Source: an uncultured Gammaproteobacteria bacterium | GTDB lineage: Bacteria; Pseudomonadota; Gammaproteobacteria; Pseudomonadales; Pseudohongiellaceae | NCBI GenBank assembly: GCA_913060975.1 | Contig: CAJXVC010000006.1 | Location: 186,001-250,000 of the forward strand | Direction: 5' to 3' | Length of the DNA: 64,000 nt | Shown: positions 52,036 through 61,044 of the stretch, in pieces | How the letters are laid out: every line of letters begins with the position of its first letter | How positions within the stretch are numbered: position 1 is the first letter of the stretch | Translations under genes and position numbers: made by a program | The notes under the pieces: model-generated | Seen by the model: only the letters and a program-made list of their open reading frames with translations | The model's database searches: none | Told to the model about the DNA's origin: nothing

Positions 52036-52740
52036 ATGTTGCAGATGAACAATGTCAGCAAAGTGTTTCGAACTGATACGGTGCAAACCAGTGCGCTGAA
52101 AGACTTTTCACTCACTGTTGATGAGGGAGAATTCGTAACCATTACCGGGCCTTCAGGTTGTGGCAAGACGACTTTTCTGAATATTGCGGGACTGCTTGAA
52201 ACTTACACTTCCGGAACTTATTTGCTCGACGGAGTCGATGTCTCGCAACTTGGCGATTTCCAGCGCGCCCGACTACGCAACGAGAAAATTGGCTTCATCT
52301 TCCAAAGCTTTAATCTTATGCCGGATCTGAACCTGTTCGACAATGTCGATGTGCCGCTGCGTTATCGGGGTATGAAAGCCAGCGAGCGCAAGCCTTTGAT
52401 TGAGAACGCACTCGAATCAGTAGGGTTGGCGTCGCGGATGAAACATCTGCCGGCGCAATTATCCGGTGGGCAACAGCAGCGTGTCGCCATTGCCAGGGCG
52501 CTTGTTGGCTCGCCGTTGTTTTTACTGGCGGATGAGCCGACAGGAAATCTCGACTCCAATACAGCGCTGGGCGTGATGGAGCTGTTGCAGGAAATTAACG
52601 ACAAGGGCACGACCATCATCATGGTCACCCACGATCAACTATTGGCGAAGCAATCGCAGCGCAATATTCATATTCTGGATGGGCGGATCAGTACCGGCGA
52701 TCAGGCTGAAGCACTGGCGCCAGCCGCGGAAGTGGCGTAA
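52036..52740 (+). CDS. ABC transporter ATPase, MacB/LolD type
   Basis: ATPase of 234 residues. Walker A GPSGCGKTT at 38-46, Q-loop QSFNLMPDLNLFDNV, signature LSGGQQQR, Walker B LLADEPTGNLDS and the switch histidine in VTHDQ. This pattern with SGCGKTTFLNIAGLLE is typical of the mechanotransmission group of MacB, LolD and FtsE. GAGGTGACGGT gives a ribosome site. It lies 14 bases after the adaptor and before two FtsX-type permease genes, so it probably drives both in a heterodimer. Confidence 0.93.
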   Translation: MLQMNNVSKVFRTDTVQTSALKDFSLTVDEGEFVTITGPSGCGKTTFLNIAGLLETYTSGTYLLDGVDVSQLGDFQRARLRNEKIGFIFQSFNLMPDLNLFDNVDVPLRYRGMKASERKPLIENALESVGLASRMKHLPAQLSGGQQQRVAIARALVGSPLFLLADEPTGNLDSNTALGVMELLQEINDKGTTIIMVTHDQLLAKQSQRNIHILDGRISTGDQAEALAPAAEVA

Positions 52741-52777
52741 CCAGTTAGCCTGAAATTCACAAAGTGAGCGAATAGCT

Positions 52778-54085
52778 ATGTTTTTCTATTACCTGCGCTT
52801 GAGTGCGCTGAGTTACAAGCGCAATCCTGTTCTGAGCACGCTCATGGTTCTGGCTATTGCTATCGGCATTGGTGCCTACATGGTCGTCTTCACTATGCAG
52901 CACACCATGGGTGGAGATCCTATTCCACATAAGAGCGATCAGTTATTTCATGTTTCATTGGATACTGGTGATCCCGAGCGGGATGATGATCCGCCAGAGC
53001 AGTTGACCTACATCGATACCATGGCTTTGCTGGAGGCTAATAGAGCCTATCGGCAGACTGCGACATCGAAGTTTTCTGCGATTATCGAACCGGAAAATCC
53101 GGAGATTCGTCCTTTCGCCAGTCTTGGTCGTGGCGCCTTTGCTGATTTCTTTCCCATGTTTGATGTGCCGTTTCTCTATGGGTCGGGTTGGAGCCCGGAT
53201 GCCGACCAGAACAGGGAGCAGGTGGTTGTTCTCTCTCAGGAAACCAATGAACGATTGTTTGGTGGCAACAACTCAGTTGGTGAGACGATCCGCTTCGATG
53301 GTGCGCTATTCCAAGTCGTCGGTGTGTTGGCTGAATGGACGCCAATCCCGAAATATTATGATGTCAACAATGGCCCGTTTGATGAGGGTGAGGAACTCTA
53401 TATTCCCTGGTATCTGATCGTCGAGCGAGAGATGTCACGCTCGGGTAATACCAATTGTTGGAAGTCTATTGAAGGTACAGGATTTCAGGCCTTTCTGAAT
53501 TCCGAGTGTGTGTGGATTCAATATTGGGTGGAACTGGAGGATAGCGATGCCGAGGCTGAATATCTGACGTTCCTGAATAATTACGCCAACGAACAAAAGG
53601 CACTAGGCCGTTTTCAACGCGAGCTCAACAACAATTTGTATGATGTTAACGAGTGGATGATCGAACAAGAAGTGCTGCCTGATGAAACCCGGATACTCAA
53701 TATCCTTGCGGCAATGTTACTGGCTGTTTGTTTGCTAAACACTATTGGCTTGCTGCTAGCCAAGTTTCTCGGCAAGTCGGCAGAGATTGGCGCACGCCAG
53801 GCACTCGGTGCTCACAAAGGCTCGCTGTTTATTCAACACATGATCGAGGCAGGATTCATCGGATTGCTTGGTGGGTTACTGGGTCTGATTGTGGCCTATT
53901 TCGGTCTTGAGGGTGTAAAAATACTATTAGGCAATGCGCGTATGCAGACTGAATGGATGCACGTGGATACCACGGTAGTGACAGTTACGGTTGCACTGGC
54001 AATTGTCTGCACGATTGTGGCCGGTCTCTATCCGATCTGGCGAGCTTGCAATGTTAATCCTTCGATTCATTTGAAAACGCAGTAG
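52778..54085 (+). CDS. MacB/FtsX-type ABC permease 1
   Basis: Permease of 435 residues. Membrane segment at about 23-43 (LSTLMVLAIAIGIGAYMVVF), then a large periplasmic MacB-like domain (about 45-300) with FASLGRGAFADFFPMFDVPFLYGSGW and FGGNNSVGETIRFDGALFQVVGVLAEWTP, then three C-terminal segments (about 305-330, 355-380, 400-422) with ARQALGAHKGSLFIQHMIEA, the coupling-helix region of FtsX folds. In studied MacB the ATPase is fused to the permease; here it is encoded separately by the gene at 52036. A second, related permease follows after 70 bases. Confidence 0.88.
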   Translation: MFFYYLRLSALSYKRNPVLSTLMVLAIAIGIGAYMVVFTMQHTMGGDPIPHKSDQLFHVSLDTGDPERDDDPPEQLTYIDTMALLEANRAYRQTATSKFSAIIEPENPEIRPFASLGRGAFADFFPMFDVPFLYGSGWSPDADQNREQVVVLSQETNERLFGGNNSVGETIRFDGALFQVVGVLAEWTPIPKYYDVNNGPFDEGEELYIPWYLIVEREMSRSGNTNCWKSIEGTGFQAFLNSECVWIQYWVELEDSDAEAEYLTFLNNYANEQKALGRFQRELNNNLYDVNEWMIEQEVLPDETRILNILAAMLLAVCLLNTIGLLLAKFLGKSAEIGARQALGAHKGSLFIQHMIEAGFIGLLGGLLGLIVAYFGLEGVKILLGNARMQTEWMHVDTTVVTVTVALAIVCTIVAGLYPIWRACNVNPSIHLKTQ

Positions 54086-54155
54086 CTAAATATTTCACGC
54101 AAGCATCAGTATATCGGGCTTGTCACTACCAACACATTGAATAGCGGGCCAGGTT

Positions 54156-55370
54156 ATGGAAATCGGACCAATTCTTCGTGCCCTATGGCACAACAAGCTC
54201 GGAGCGATGCTCATCGCCGTGCAGATTGCAGTCACCATGACGGTGATCATCAATGCAATTTTTATAATTAATGAGCGCTCGCGTCTTATGGCCAGGCCAA
54301 GTGGTTTGGAGGAGGCGAATCTCTTTCATCTTACCAGTGTTGGTTATGGTGACGATTTCAATGAACAGGTGACAAGTGATGATGACCTGAACATGCTGCG
54401 ACAACTACCGGGTGTGGTCAATGCAACGGCAGTCAACGCCATACCGGTAAGCGGCAGTGGTTCCTCGACTGGGGTGCGAATCGATATGGATGATCGCACC
54501 GCCAACGTTGGCACAGCGATTTATCGTGTCGATGAGCAAGTCTTCGACACTCTTGGGCTCAATTTTATTGCTGGTGAAGGCTTCGATGTTACAGACATGC
54601 GTTACCGATCTTCAGCGGGGACGACCGACGCAGACAAGGTGGTCATGACTGAAGCGTTGGCTGCCATCTTGTTTCCGGATCTGACACCGAATGAGGTCAT
54701 TGGCGAAACTCTCTATACCGATCAGGTGACTGCCTTGCAGATTGTTGGCATCGTTGAGCGCTTACAGGCGCCGTGGCCTTCCTGGGAGAATGTGGAAAGT
54801 TCGGTACTGATTCCTGAGCAGTTCCTTGATACGTATTCTTTGTATGTAGTGCGAACTGAACCTGGGCAGCGTGATCAAGTGATGCGTGCGGCCGAGGATC
54901 TGCTGGCAGGCAGTGGTGCTGATCGAGTCATACGCGGCGTCAACTCGCTGGAGCAAACGCGCAGTGAAACCTATGGTGCTGATAGCGCCTTGAGTTCGAT
55001 TCTTAAGACTGTTGTGGTGACACTGGTCTTTATCAATAGCATGGGGATTGTTGGCTTGGCAGTGTTCAGTATCAACAAGCGGCGTAAGCAAATCGGTACG
55101 CGTCGAGCACTGGGTGCGAGCAAATTCGAAATCTTGCGCTATTTTCTCTTGGAGAACTTGCTGATTACAACCGTGGGTGTTTTAGTCGGTGCGGTATTAA
55201 CTATCGCCTTGAGTATTGTGTTGACAACTAATTTCAACATGCCTGCCATGGCCTGGTATTACGCGCCATTGGGTGCGCTGGCATTAATAGCGATCGGACA
55301 ACTTGCAGCGCTTGGGCCATCAGTCAGAGCCACGACAATTACGCCGGCTACGGCAACGCGTACTGTCTGA
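54156..55370 (+). CDS. MacB/FtsX-type ABC permease 2
   Basis: Second permease, 404 residues, with the same plan as permease 1: N-terminal membrane segment at about 14-35, a periplasmic MacB-like core (about 40-270; VVMTEALAAILFPDLTPNEVIGETL and QIVGIVERLQAPW), and C-terminal segments with NKRRKQIGTRRALGASKFEILRYFLLENLLIT, the FtsX coupling region. The two permeases are distant in sequence, suggesting a heterodimer. It ends two bases before the convergent GNAT stop. Confidence 0.88.
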   Translation: MEIGPILRALWHNKLGAMLIAVQIAVTMTVIINAIFIINERSRLMARPSGLEEANLFHLTSVGYGDDFNEQVTSDDDLNMLRQLPGVVNATAVNAIPVSGSGSSTGVRIDMDDRTANVGTAIYRVDEQVFDTLGLNFIAGEGFDVTDMRYRSSAGTTDADKVVMTEALAAILFPDLTPNEVIGETLYTDQVTALQIVGIVERLQAPWPSWENVESSVLIPEQFLDTYSLYVVRTEPGQRDQVMRAAEDLLAGSGADRVIRGVNSLEQTRSETYGADSALSSILKTVVVTLVFINSMGIVGLAVFSINKRRKQIGTRRALGASKFEILRYFLLENLLITTVGVLVGAVLTIALSIVLTTNFNMPAMAWYYAPLGALALIAIGQLAALGPSVRATTITPATATRTV

Positions 55371-55372
55371 CC

Positions 55373-55792
55373 CTAGCGTTTGATCTTCAGCGCCATGCCA
55401 ATCGAGGCTGGCGCTGTCGGGGCAAAACCAAACTTCTTATAGAGGGCAGGGGCATGATCATCGGCGATCATGGAGACATAGGCGGATTCGGGCGCGTGGG
55501 CATGCAGATAGTCCATGATCGCTTGCATGACCTTTTGGCCTAATCCCTGACGTTGAAAGTCGGGATGCACGGCAATATCAACCACCTCAAAGTTACAGCC
55601 ACCATCACCTACGACGCGCCCCATGGCAATCAGTCGCTTGCCTTGCCGAATGGTGGTGGCAAACAGGCTATTTGGTAGCCCGATACTGGCCGCCTCATTG
55701 TTGCGATCCGATAATCCACAGGCGATTCGTAACGCACGGAATTCTTCTACGCCGGGGATCTCGTTAATTTGTTGCGGGGCTGTTGACTGCAT
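55373..55792 (-). CDS. GNAT-family N-acetyltransferase
   Basis: Single-domain acetyltransferase of 139 residues. It has CGLSDRNNEAASIGLPNSLFATTIRQGKRLIAMGRVVGDGG near the start, motif A VDIAVHPDFQRQGLGQKVMQAIMDY with the acetyl-CoA loop QRQGLG, and motif B HAPALYKKFGFAP. It resembles YhbS/PA4534-like GNATs. It is convergent with the permease gene, with only two bases between the stop codons. The ATG at 55792 has no strong ribosome site. The substrate is unknown. Confidence 0.88.
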   Translation of the reverse strand: MQSTAPQQINEIPGVEEFRALRIACGLSDRNNEAASIGLPNSLFATTIRQGKRLIAMGRVVGDGGCNFEVVDIAVHPDFQRQGLGQKVMQAIMDYLHAHAPESAYVSMIADDHAPALYKKFGFAPTAPASIGMALKIKR

Positions 55793-55894
55793 TTGCTATT
55801 GTTTGAAATTGGAAGAGGCTTGTTTTACAAGAATAAACCTTGCGCTTCTGGCTAATCGCTATACTCTGACATCAACCATGCTCTTTTATCTAAC

Positions 55895-55950
55895 TTGGAA
55901 TCTTTCTCTGAGTCATTCTTTGAATCTTTCTTTGAATTTTCCTTGGATAG
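55895..55950 (+). repeat. TTGAATCTTTCT-type short tandem repeats
   Basis: Imperfect copies of an 11-14 base unit (TTGGAATCTTTCTC, TTGAATCTTTCT, TTGAATTTTCC, TTGGATAGC) in the gap before the methyltransferase gene. A 30-codon frame (ATG 55879) runs through it but looks like a by-product of the repeats. It may vary in length between strains. Confidence 0.45.
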
Positions 55951-55991
55951 CTGGGATTGCCCAATATTAGCTATCAGGATAACGACAGGTC

Positions 55992-56648
55992 ATGGTACTA
56001 CCCCTGCGATTACGCTACCAGACTGTGGAGTTTGGCAGCACCGATATCCATATTTGTTCGCTCCGCGATAAACAGGAATTCAACGACGCTGAAGGTATCG
56101 CTGAAGAACTTGGTATCTCTTCCGCGCAGTGGCCGCTGTTTGGTGTGGTTTGGCCCTCCAGTCTGGTATTGGCCCATTACATGTCTGAGTTCGATTTTGG
56201 CGTCAAACGCATTCTCGAAGTAGGTTGTGGCATGGCGCTGTCGAGTTTGTTACTCAACAAGAAAAAGGCCGATATTACCGCCACTGACTATCATCCAGAT
56301 GCTGAGCATTTTCTCCATCGCAACACGGCGCTGAACAATGATAGTCAAATCGACTTTGAGCGTGTGAACTGGTCCGATGACACAGATTCGTTAGGCTTGT
56401 TCGATGTGATAATTGGCAGCGACTTGCTTTACGAAGACGAACACATTGAACTGCTTGGCGATTTTATCGTCAGCCATGCCTCACCATTGTGTGAAGTGAT
56501 CATTGTCGACCCCGGGCGGGGGCGCAAGAACAAGCTGAGCACACAACTCACCAACGCCGGGTTCACTGGCACACACAGTAAACCGCTGCATACCGATTAT
56601 CTTGATGTGCCGTTCAAGGGCTATATCCTCAGTTTCATACGCGGCTAG
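55992..56648 (+). CDS. SAM-dependent methyltransferase (Nnt1/METTL-like)
   Basis: Rossmann-fold methyltransferase of 218 residues. The SAM site ILEVGCGMALSSLLLNKKKADITATDYH is at about 76-103, with WPSSLVLAHYM just upstream and DVIIGSDLLYEDEHIELLGDF further on; this GSDLLYE pattern is typical of family 16 (protein-lysine/eEF-type) methyltransferases. ACAGG is a possible ribosome site. Its last four bases overlap the stop of the convergent small membrane protein gene. The target protein or molecule is unknown. Confidence 0.85.
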   Translation: MVLPLRLRYQTVEFGSTDIHICSLRDKQEFNDAEGIAEELGISSAQWPLFGVVWPSSLVLAHYMSEFDFGVKRILEVGCGMALSSLLLNKKKADITATDYHPDAEHFLHRNTALNNDSQIDFERVNWSDDTDSLGLFDVIIGSDLLYEDEHIELLGDFIVSHASPLCEVIIVDPGRGRKNKLSTQLTNAGFTGTHSKPLHTDYLDVPFKGYILSFIRG

Positions 56649-56929
56649 TTCTTCTTGAAAAAGCCAAAGCGCTGCAGCAGGAAATGTATCAAGGCGATTG
56701 TTACAAAACTGCTGAAGAAGGCAGGCAAGAACCAGCTCTCGGCCGTGTCGTAAACAAAACGCCAGTTGGTCCCAGTGTCATCATGGAAAATCCCCGACGG
56801 GTTTGCCAGCCAATCCCAGCCAGTGAATAGCAAAGTGAGAAACAGGGCGATGCAAAAAGCGACTTTAGTGGCAATTAACCAGGAACTGATTAATTGTGCT
56901 CTCCAATTAGATTTGAATGCAGGTTTCAA
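56645..56929 (-). CDS. Small two-helix membrane protein
   Basis: A 94-residue protein with membrane segments at about 18-38 (ATKVAFCIALFLTLLFTGW) and 65-85 (FLPAFFSSFVTIALIHFLLQRF), and a short loop with FHDDTGTNWRFVYDTAESW between. It begins at TTG 56929 with GGA about 10 bases upstream. It ends convergently on the methyltransferase gene. I do not recognise a family. Confidence 0.6.
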   Translation of the reverse strand: MKPAFKSNWRAQLISSWLIATKVAFCIALFLTLLFTGWDWLANPSGIFHDDTGTNWRFVYDTAESWFLPAFFSSFVTIALIHFLLQRFGFFKKN

Positions 56930-56953
56930 ATTCGTGATATCCGGACTAGATGT

Positions 56954-57310
56954 TTATTCAGGTATTGGTAAATTGTGCATCTTAAGAAAGCTGAGTTTAT
57001 CCCAATAGCCTCTTTGTAAGGCGATCTTGCCTTCGACGACCCAAAAGAATCCACAGCCTCGCAGCCCGAGTGGATCTTGCCATTCCAGAATAGCCCATTC
57101 ACCGTCTTCGAAAATATTCTCCACCAGACAGACCATCTCAGCAGCGGCAAATTCTCTTGTGAACATCTCGCGAATCGCTTCGCGGCCAGTAACTGGCTGC
57201 TCGGCTACTTGATGATTGATGGCATCTTCATGATAAAACTGAGCGAGTTCTTCGGCATTGCCGGTATTGAAGGTGACAACCCACTGTTTCACTAACTCAC
57301 GCGGTGACAT
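56954..57310 (-). CDS. SnoaL-like/nuclear transport factor 2 fold protein
   Basis: Protein of 118 residues. ATG 57310 is chosen since GAGGATG precedes it at suitable distance; the frame is open for 84 more codons but they overlap the DUF2007 gene and look non-coding. Family elements are LVKQWVVTFNTGNAEELAQFYHEDAINHQV near the start, GREAIREMF, a beta-strand run EWAILEWQDPLG, and the final FWVVEGKIALQRGYWDKLSF. Such folds may be enzymes or binding proteins; the ligand is unknown. Confidence 0.85.
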   Translation of the reverse strand: MSPRELVKQWVVTFNTGNAEELAQFYHEDAINHQVAEQPVTGREAIREMFTREFAAAEMVCLVENIFEDGEWAILEWQDPLGLRGCGFFWVVEGKIALQRGYWDKLSFLKMHNLPIPE

Positions 57311-57365
57311 TGATTCATCCTCTTGGTGCCGCCTGTTTGTTAATAAGTGTGGCAATTGCGGCCGA

Positions 57366-57671
57366 TCACGCCGGCAATGCCCCGCAGTTCCAGCAAGAAT
57401 CAAACGAACCCGCATTGCGTTCCTGGCAGTTGGGGCAGGTCCACTCTGATTTGCTGGCCGCTTCGGACAATTCCTTTTCAACCAGCGCAATGGCCTTTTC
57501 AGCTTGCGACTCATCGGCAACCCATAGCTCAACAGGGATGCTTTCGAGACCAACATGGCCACCTGAGGCGTGGTGCTCGTTCTTCAATGTACAGTCGATA
57601 CCGTTAACTTCCAGGAGGCCTTTGACCGTGTGTACCTGAGTCAGGTTTTCATGGGAATACACTTTTTTCAT
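57366..57671 (-). CDS. DUF2007 protein with C-terminal zinc ribbon
   Basis: A 101-residue protein. The N-terminal part (YSHENLTQVHTVKGLLEVNGIDC, HVGLESIPVELWV, AEKAIALVEKEL) is the DUF2007 putative signal-transducing domain. The C-terminus has a zinc ribbon, CPNC-x10-CWNC, near residues 79-97. Cytoplasmic, function unknown; members are often described as putative prokaryotic signal transducers. The start codon at 57671 has AAGAAAT just before it. Confidence 0.85.
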   Translation of the reverse strand: MKKVYSHENLTQVHTVKGLLEVNGIDCTLKNEHHASGGHVGLESIPVELWVADESQAEKAIALVEKELSEAASKSEWTCPNCQERNAGSFDSCWNCGALPA

Positions 57672-57780
57672 TTCTCTTCCTGAGCTTGCGTAAATTCAAT
57701 TATCCAAAATCAACAGGATTCAGCATAGGACAAGTCAGCGCCGCACACAATGCAGAGCTATTGGCAATATCGGGGCGGTG

Positions 57781-58146
57781 CTAGAGAAAACCGCCGCTGC
57801 TCAGCAGTAGCGGGGGAAGCCACAAGGCCAACGCAATGCTTAGCGAGCAGGCGAACACCAGGATCATACTGCTGCCCACAGCGTGGGGTAAGAATACTTT
57901 TGGTTGAAACATGTACAGGCTGGCGAGCAGGGTAAGCGTAGCAAATACGCCCTGAAGCCAGATGGCAAATCGATTCGATAGAGTGCTGAGTAATTGTCTG
58001 GACTGTAAAAGCAGAAACAGGACCAGTGCTTCCAGGCCCAGTAAATCGACCATCAACACAAACTCCAGTGCAAATGGCACCGCAAATGGCGCGACGATGA
58101 GCACTGCACCGATAATGGCTACTTTTACGATTGTAGATCTCAGCAT
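57781..58146 (-). CDS. Small polytopic membrane protein of unknown function
   Basis: A 121-residue hydrophobic protein; ATG 58146 is preferred because GGAG lies 9 bases upstream and it begins the first membrane segment. Four segments are likely, at about 6-26, 32-48, 60-81 and 94-115. Only one base separates its start from the stop of the lipoprotein gene upstream, so the two are probably cotranscribed. No family is recognised. Confidence 0.65.
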   Translation of the reverse strand: MLRSTIVKVAIIGAVLIVAPFAVPFALEFVLMVDLLGLEALVLFLLLQSRQLLSTLSNRFAIWLQGVFATLTLLASLYMFQPKVFLPHAVGSSMILVFACSLSIALALWLPPLLLSSGGFL

Positions 58147-58147
58147 G

Positions 58148-58528
58148 TTAATTGCTCCAGGTCGGCGAATTCTCCCGAATGGCATACGCTGAATTACTCA
58201 GCCAGCCTTGCCCGGTGAGCAGCTCGCGGCCCGTTTGCTTGCTGTATAAAAAATGGAACATGGTCTTGCCTTGAGAGCCATCTCGAATGGAGCTGTAAAC
58301 CCATTCTTCAGTAGTATCAAATACGCTTGCTGATTCGTTCAGGGAGGCCACATCGAGCATGGGAACACTGGCCCGAATCGCTTCGGGTTCGCCAAATTCA
58401 CCTAGCAATTCACTGCGGGATTGCATGCCGGCAAAGGCGCGATGATCAGGCAGCGGCGGTGTGCAACGGGTCAGTAGCAATGTGCTCAATCCAAGGACCA
58501 CTAAAATTGTACGTGATGGTAAGAACAT
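58148..58528 (-). CDS. Small putative lipoprotein
   Basis: A 126-residue protein with an N-terminal hydrophobic segment ending LLLTRC (cysteine near residue 22), a lipobox-like sequence although Arg at the -1 position is unusual. The mature part has HRAFAGMQSRSELLGEFGEPEAI, a pattern of small outer-membrane-assembly (BamE/SmpA-like) lipoproteins, and TEEWVYS further on. Periplasmic location is likely; lipid attachment is uncertain. The next gene on the strand starts one base after its stop. Confidence 0.65.
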   Translation of the reverse strand: MFLPSRTILVVLGLSTLLLTRCTPPLPDHRAFAGMQSRSELLGEFGEPEAIRASVPMLDVASLNESASVFDTTEEWVYSSIRDGSQGKTMFHFLYSKQTGRELLTGQGWLSNSAYAIRENSPTWSN

Positions 58529-58607
58529 TGGTATGACGCAGTTAGCCTGTTGTTTGAAGCGCTAGTGAATGGACCTGACTGTTAGCGAGTATAACGCAGT
58601 TTTCGGG

Positions 58608-59033
58608 CTATTCTTGCCCATTGCGCCGCGCATTTAACTCGCGCAGAAAATCGCCTTGCAGTCTGGGTGAAATCATCACGCTTTTATTATTGCCGTAGCG
58701 CAGGCGAAGGCGATCAAGCGAGAGCGCCGGGCTGGATAAAGGATTTCTGGTGGGCTGCACATCATGTATGTCAGCGATAGCGATCTGCTTGGTGAAAGGG
58801 CCGCAACGGATATGGAGTTTTTCGGTGCCGAGAACGTAGCGAGTGCTCAATAAAATCCAAAGTGGCAAGCCGATACCGAAAGCCAATGTCAGGAGGACGG
58901 AGAATGGATCACCTGCATCAGTGCGCCAGGAGTTCATGACGGCATAGATACTGACAACGGGGACAAGCAGCAGGATTGCGCCAAGCCACTTGTCTATTTT
59001 TGAAGGGTAGAGCTGTTGCAAATTGGTCTCCAA
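58608..59033 (-). CDS. Bacterial PH-domain membrane protein
   Basis: Protein of 141 residues. Two membrane segments lie at about 17-34 and 44-64, then a bacterial PH domain (RYVLGTEKLHIRCGPFTKQIAIADIHDVQPTRNPLSSPALSLDRLRLRYG) as in YdbS/YyaB-like proteins. The KLHIRCGPFTKQI and LSLDRLRLRYG elements are characteristic. No function is known for this group. It stands alone between the lipoprotein and rsgA genes. Confidence 0.8.
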   Translation of the reverse strand: METNLQQLYPSKIDKWLGAILLLVPVVSIYAVMNSWRTDAGDPFSVLLTLAFGIGLPLWILLSTRYVLGTEKLHIRCGPFTKQIAIADIHDVQPTRNPLSSPALSLDRLRLRYGNNKSVMISPRLQGDFLRELNARRNGQE

Positions 59034-59140
59034 GGGTAGTCGATTGCGTTCTGTAGATATGAAGAGATGAAGATTCAGCTTACAGTACTAAATGCCCGGC
59101 CTGGTGAACTGGTCAGGCAGCAAACCTCAGGTACTGCAAC

Positions 59141-60205
59141 TCAATAATCTGGTTTCCTGTTCTGTTTGAAGCGTTTGACAGTTTTGACCATCTTGGCGAA
59201 TTCCCGGCCCTGAGCCCGTTTTTGCGCCAGCGTTGTTGTTGCCAGCGCATCTTCACGTTGCAATTTATTGTAGCTGCTCAATCGGCGCGCATCGATCTGC
59301 TCATCGATTATGGCTTGTTGCACTGCGCATCCGGGTTCTGACTCATGGTGGCAGTCAGAGAACTGGCATTGAGAAGCCAGTCGTTCAATATCTGCAAATA
59401 CTGTTCCTATTGAATCGGCAATATCTGCCACGCGCAACTCACGCATACCGGGTACATCAATGACCAGGCCGCCACCGGGTAAGACATGCAATTGACGATG
59501 AGTCGTGGTATGTCGGCCTTTCTTGTCGTCTTCGCGGATCGCTCCGGTAGCAACGACAGTGTTGCCGGCGAGCGAATTCAGCAGTGTCGACTTGCCTACA
59601 CCGGACGAGCCTACCAGCGCCACAGTGGTTGTGTTGGATATCCATGCGCGCACGTTGTCGAGTGTTGCCGGGTCGAGGGCATTGACTTTTTCCACGGCAA
59701 CATCAGCCTGCACTTTCCGAGCGCGCTCGATAAAATCATCGGCATCAGCTTCCGCAACCAGATCTGCTTTACTCAATACGATGACCGGTGTGGCGCCAGC
59801 TTCGATACATAAAGTGAGATAGCGTTCCAGGCGCGATTCCTTGAATTCATCATTACAGGACGACACGATAAAGAGCACATCAATGTTGGCAGCGATCGGT
59901 TGCAGGTCAGTGCCGCTGCCGGCGCCGAGGCGTTTGAACAGACTCTTTCTCTCCAGCACTTGCTCGATGCGAGTCAGTGAAGCATCCAATACAACCCAGT
60001 CACCCACAGTGGGGCGTGCTTCGTTGCTGGCTTGTATTAAATCGGGGCTGAGATCGACAGTCAGTTCACTTGCACCATTCATCACACTGCTTTTCGAACG
60101 CTGAACGGCCATGACACGGGCAAGCCGTTCTGTCATCAGATCAGGGTCGTTGAGTTGCTGGATGAAGTAGGGGACCAGACCCAGCTCGAACAAGTTTGTA
60201 CTCAT
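59141..60205 (-). CDS. rsgA: Ribosome small subunit-dependent GTPase A
   Basis: Circularly permuted GTPase (354 residues) that acts in late 30S subunit maturation. An N-terminal OB-like domain (TVGDWVVLDASLTRIEQVLERKSLFKR) is followed by the permuted G domain with G4 SKADL before G1 GSSGVGKSTLLN and G3 DVPGMREL, and a C-terminal zinc-binding segment C-x5-C-x-H-x5-C (CQFSDCHHESEPGC). It is slightly longer than the E. coli protein. It stands alone, not next to orn or psd as in many gammaproteobacteria. Confidence 0.93.
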   Translation of the reverse strand: MSTNLFELGLVPYFIQQLNDPDLMTERLARVMAVQRSKSSVMNGASELTVDLSPDLIQASNEARPTVGDWVVLDASLTRIEQVLERKSLFKRLGAGSGTDLQPIAANIDVLFIVSSCNDEFKESRLERYLTLCIEAGATPVIVLSKADLVAEADADDFIERARKVQADVAVEKVNALDPATLDNVRAWISNTTTVALVGSSGVGKSTLLNSLAGNTVVATGAIREDDKKGRHTTTHRQLHVLPGGGLVIDVPGMRELRVADIADSIGTVFADIERLASQCQFSDCHHESEPGCAVQQAIIDEQIDARRLSSYNKLQREDALATTTLAQKRAQGREFAKMVKTVKRFKQNRKPDY

Positions 60206-60248
60206 GGTTCAGCAGAGCCTGAATTAATGGGAGAGCCAGAGCAAGCTG

Positions 60249-60887
60249 TCAATCAGCTGCCGCGAAATGCGCTAACTGATCATTATACGCTTTATTAAAA
60301 CAAGGTCTGGCCACAGCTCTGGCAACATAACTGCGGCACGCTGCATAATCGGACAAGCCATCGAATCGGTCGACCAATCGGAGTACGTCGGACATGAGTA
60401 TATCGGCAATAGAGAAATCCTCAGTCAACCATTCCCGCGCATCCAGCACATTGTCCATATGCTGCAGCCGGGCTTCCAAAAATTGATTCAGGCCCTGCCG
60501 CCCCGGAGTCTCTTCCTGATCATTCATGAACTGATAGATTGACCACGGAACACTGGGCATTTCTACAGAGTTCAGTGCTGCAAATACCCACTGAATGACC
60601 TGACTGCGTTGGTGTGGGTCGGTGGGTAACAGGGAGTCGCTGCGCTCACCAATGTGCAAGAGAATTGCACCGCTTTCGAAAATAGTCAGATCGCCATCAG
60701 TCAGCCAGGGTATTTGTCCGAATGGGTGATGCTCATAGTGACTGGCACCACGGTCCTTGAATGGTGTGGATACGACCTTGTATGCCAGGTTTGCCTCTTC
60801 CAGTGCCCAGCGGGCGCGTAAATCTCGCACATAGCCTCGTGGCGTCTCTGGAACCCAATCATAGGTCGTTAAAATCAGTTCGTTCAT
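60249..60887 (-). CDS. Glutathione S-transferase family protein
   Basis: Cytoplasmic protein of 212 residues. ATG 60887 begins the thioredoxin-fold part directly (NELILTTYDW); the frame is open to 60971 but without typical sequence. The N-terminal domain has VSTPFKDRGASHYEHHPFGQIPWL and the glutathione-binding FESGAILLHIGER. The C-terminal helical domain has DFSIADILMSDVLRLV (the N-capping S/T-x-x-D motif). A generic GST; the class cannot be assigned. Confidence 0.88.
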   Translation of the reverse strand: MNELILTTYDWVPETPRGYVRDLRARWALEEANLAYKVVSTPFKDRGASHYEHHPFGQIPWLTDGDLTIFESGAILLHIGERSDSLLPTDPHQRSQVIQWVFAALNSVEMPSVPWSIYQFMNDQEETPGRQGLNQFLEARLQHMDNVLDAREWLTEDFSIADILMSDVLRLVDRFDGLSDYAACRSYVARAVARPCFNKAYNDQLAHFAAAD

Positions 60888-61044
60888 AGTTCGCTGCGGA
60901 AATTGAAGTGCTCGGTTATTGAGTTGAATTGATAGGGTTCCAGCGTACTGGATATGAATTTCAGATGCCAATGCGTTGTGGATTTGTGGCTCTCAGAAAC
61001 TGCGGCAAAGGTTTCCCCCCGTTTATCGCATTGGCAAAGCCTGA

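Noticed and set aside
57311-57562. Upstream extension of the SnoaL-like gene frame
   Set aside because: It overlaps the DUF2007 gene in another frame and a good ribosome site lies at the later ATG 57310.
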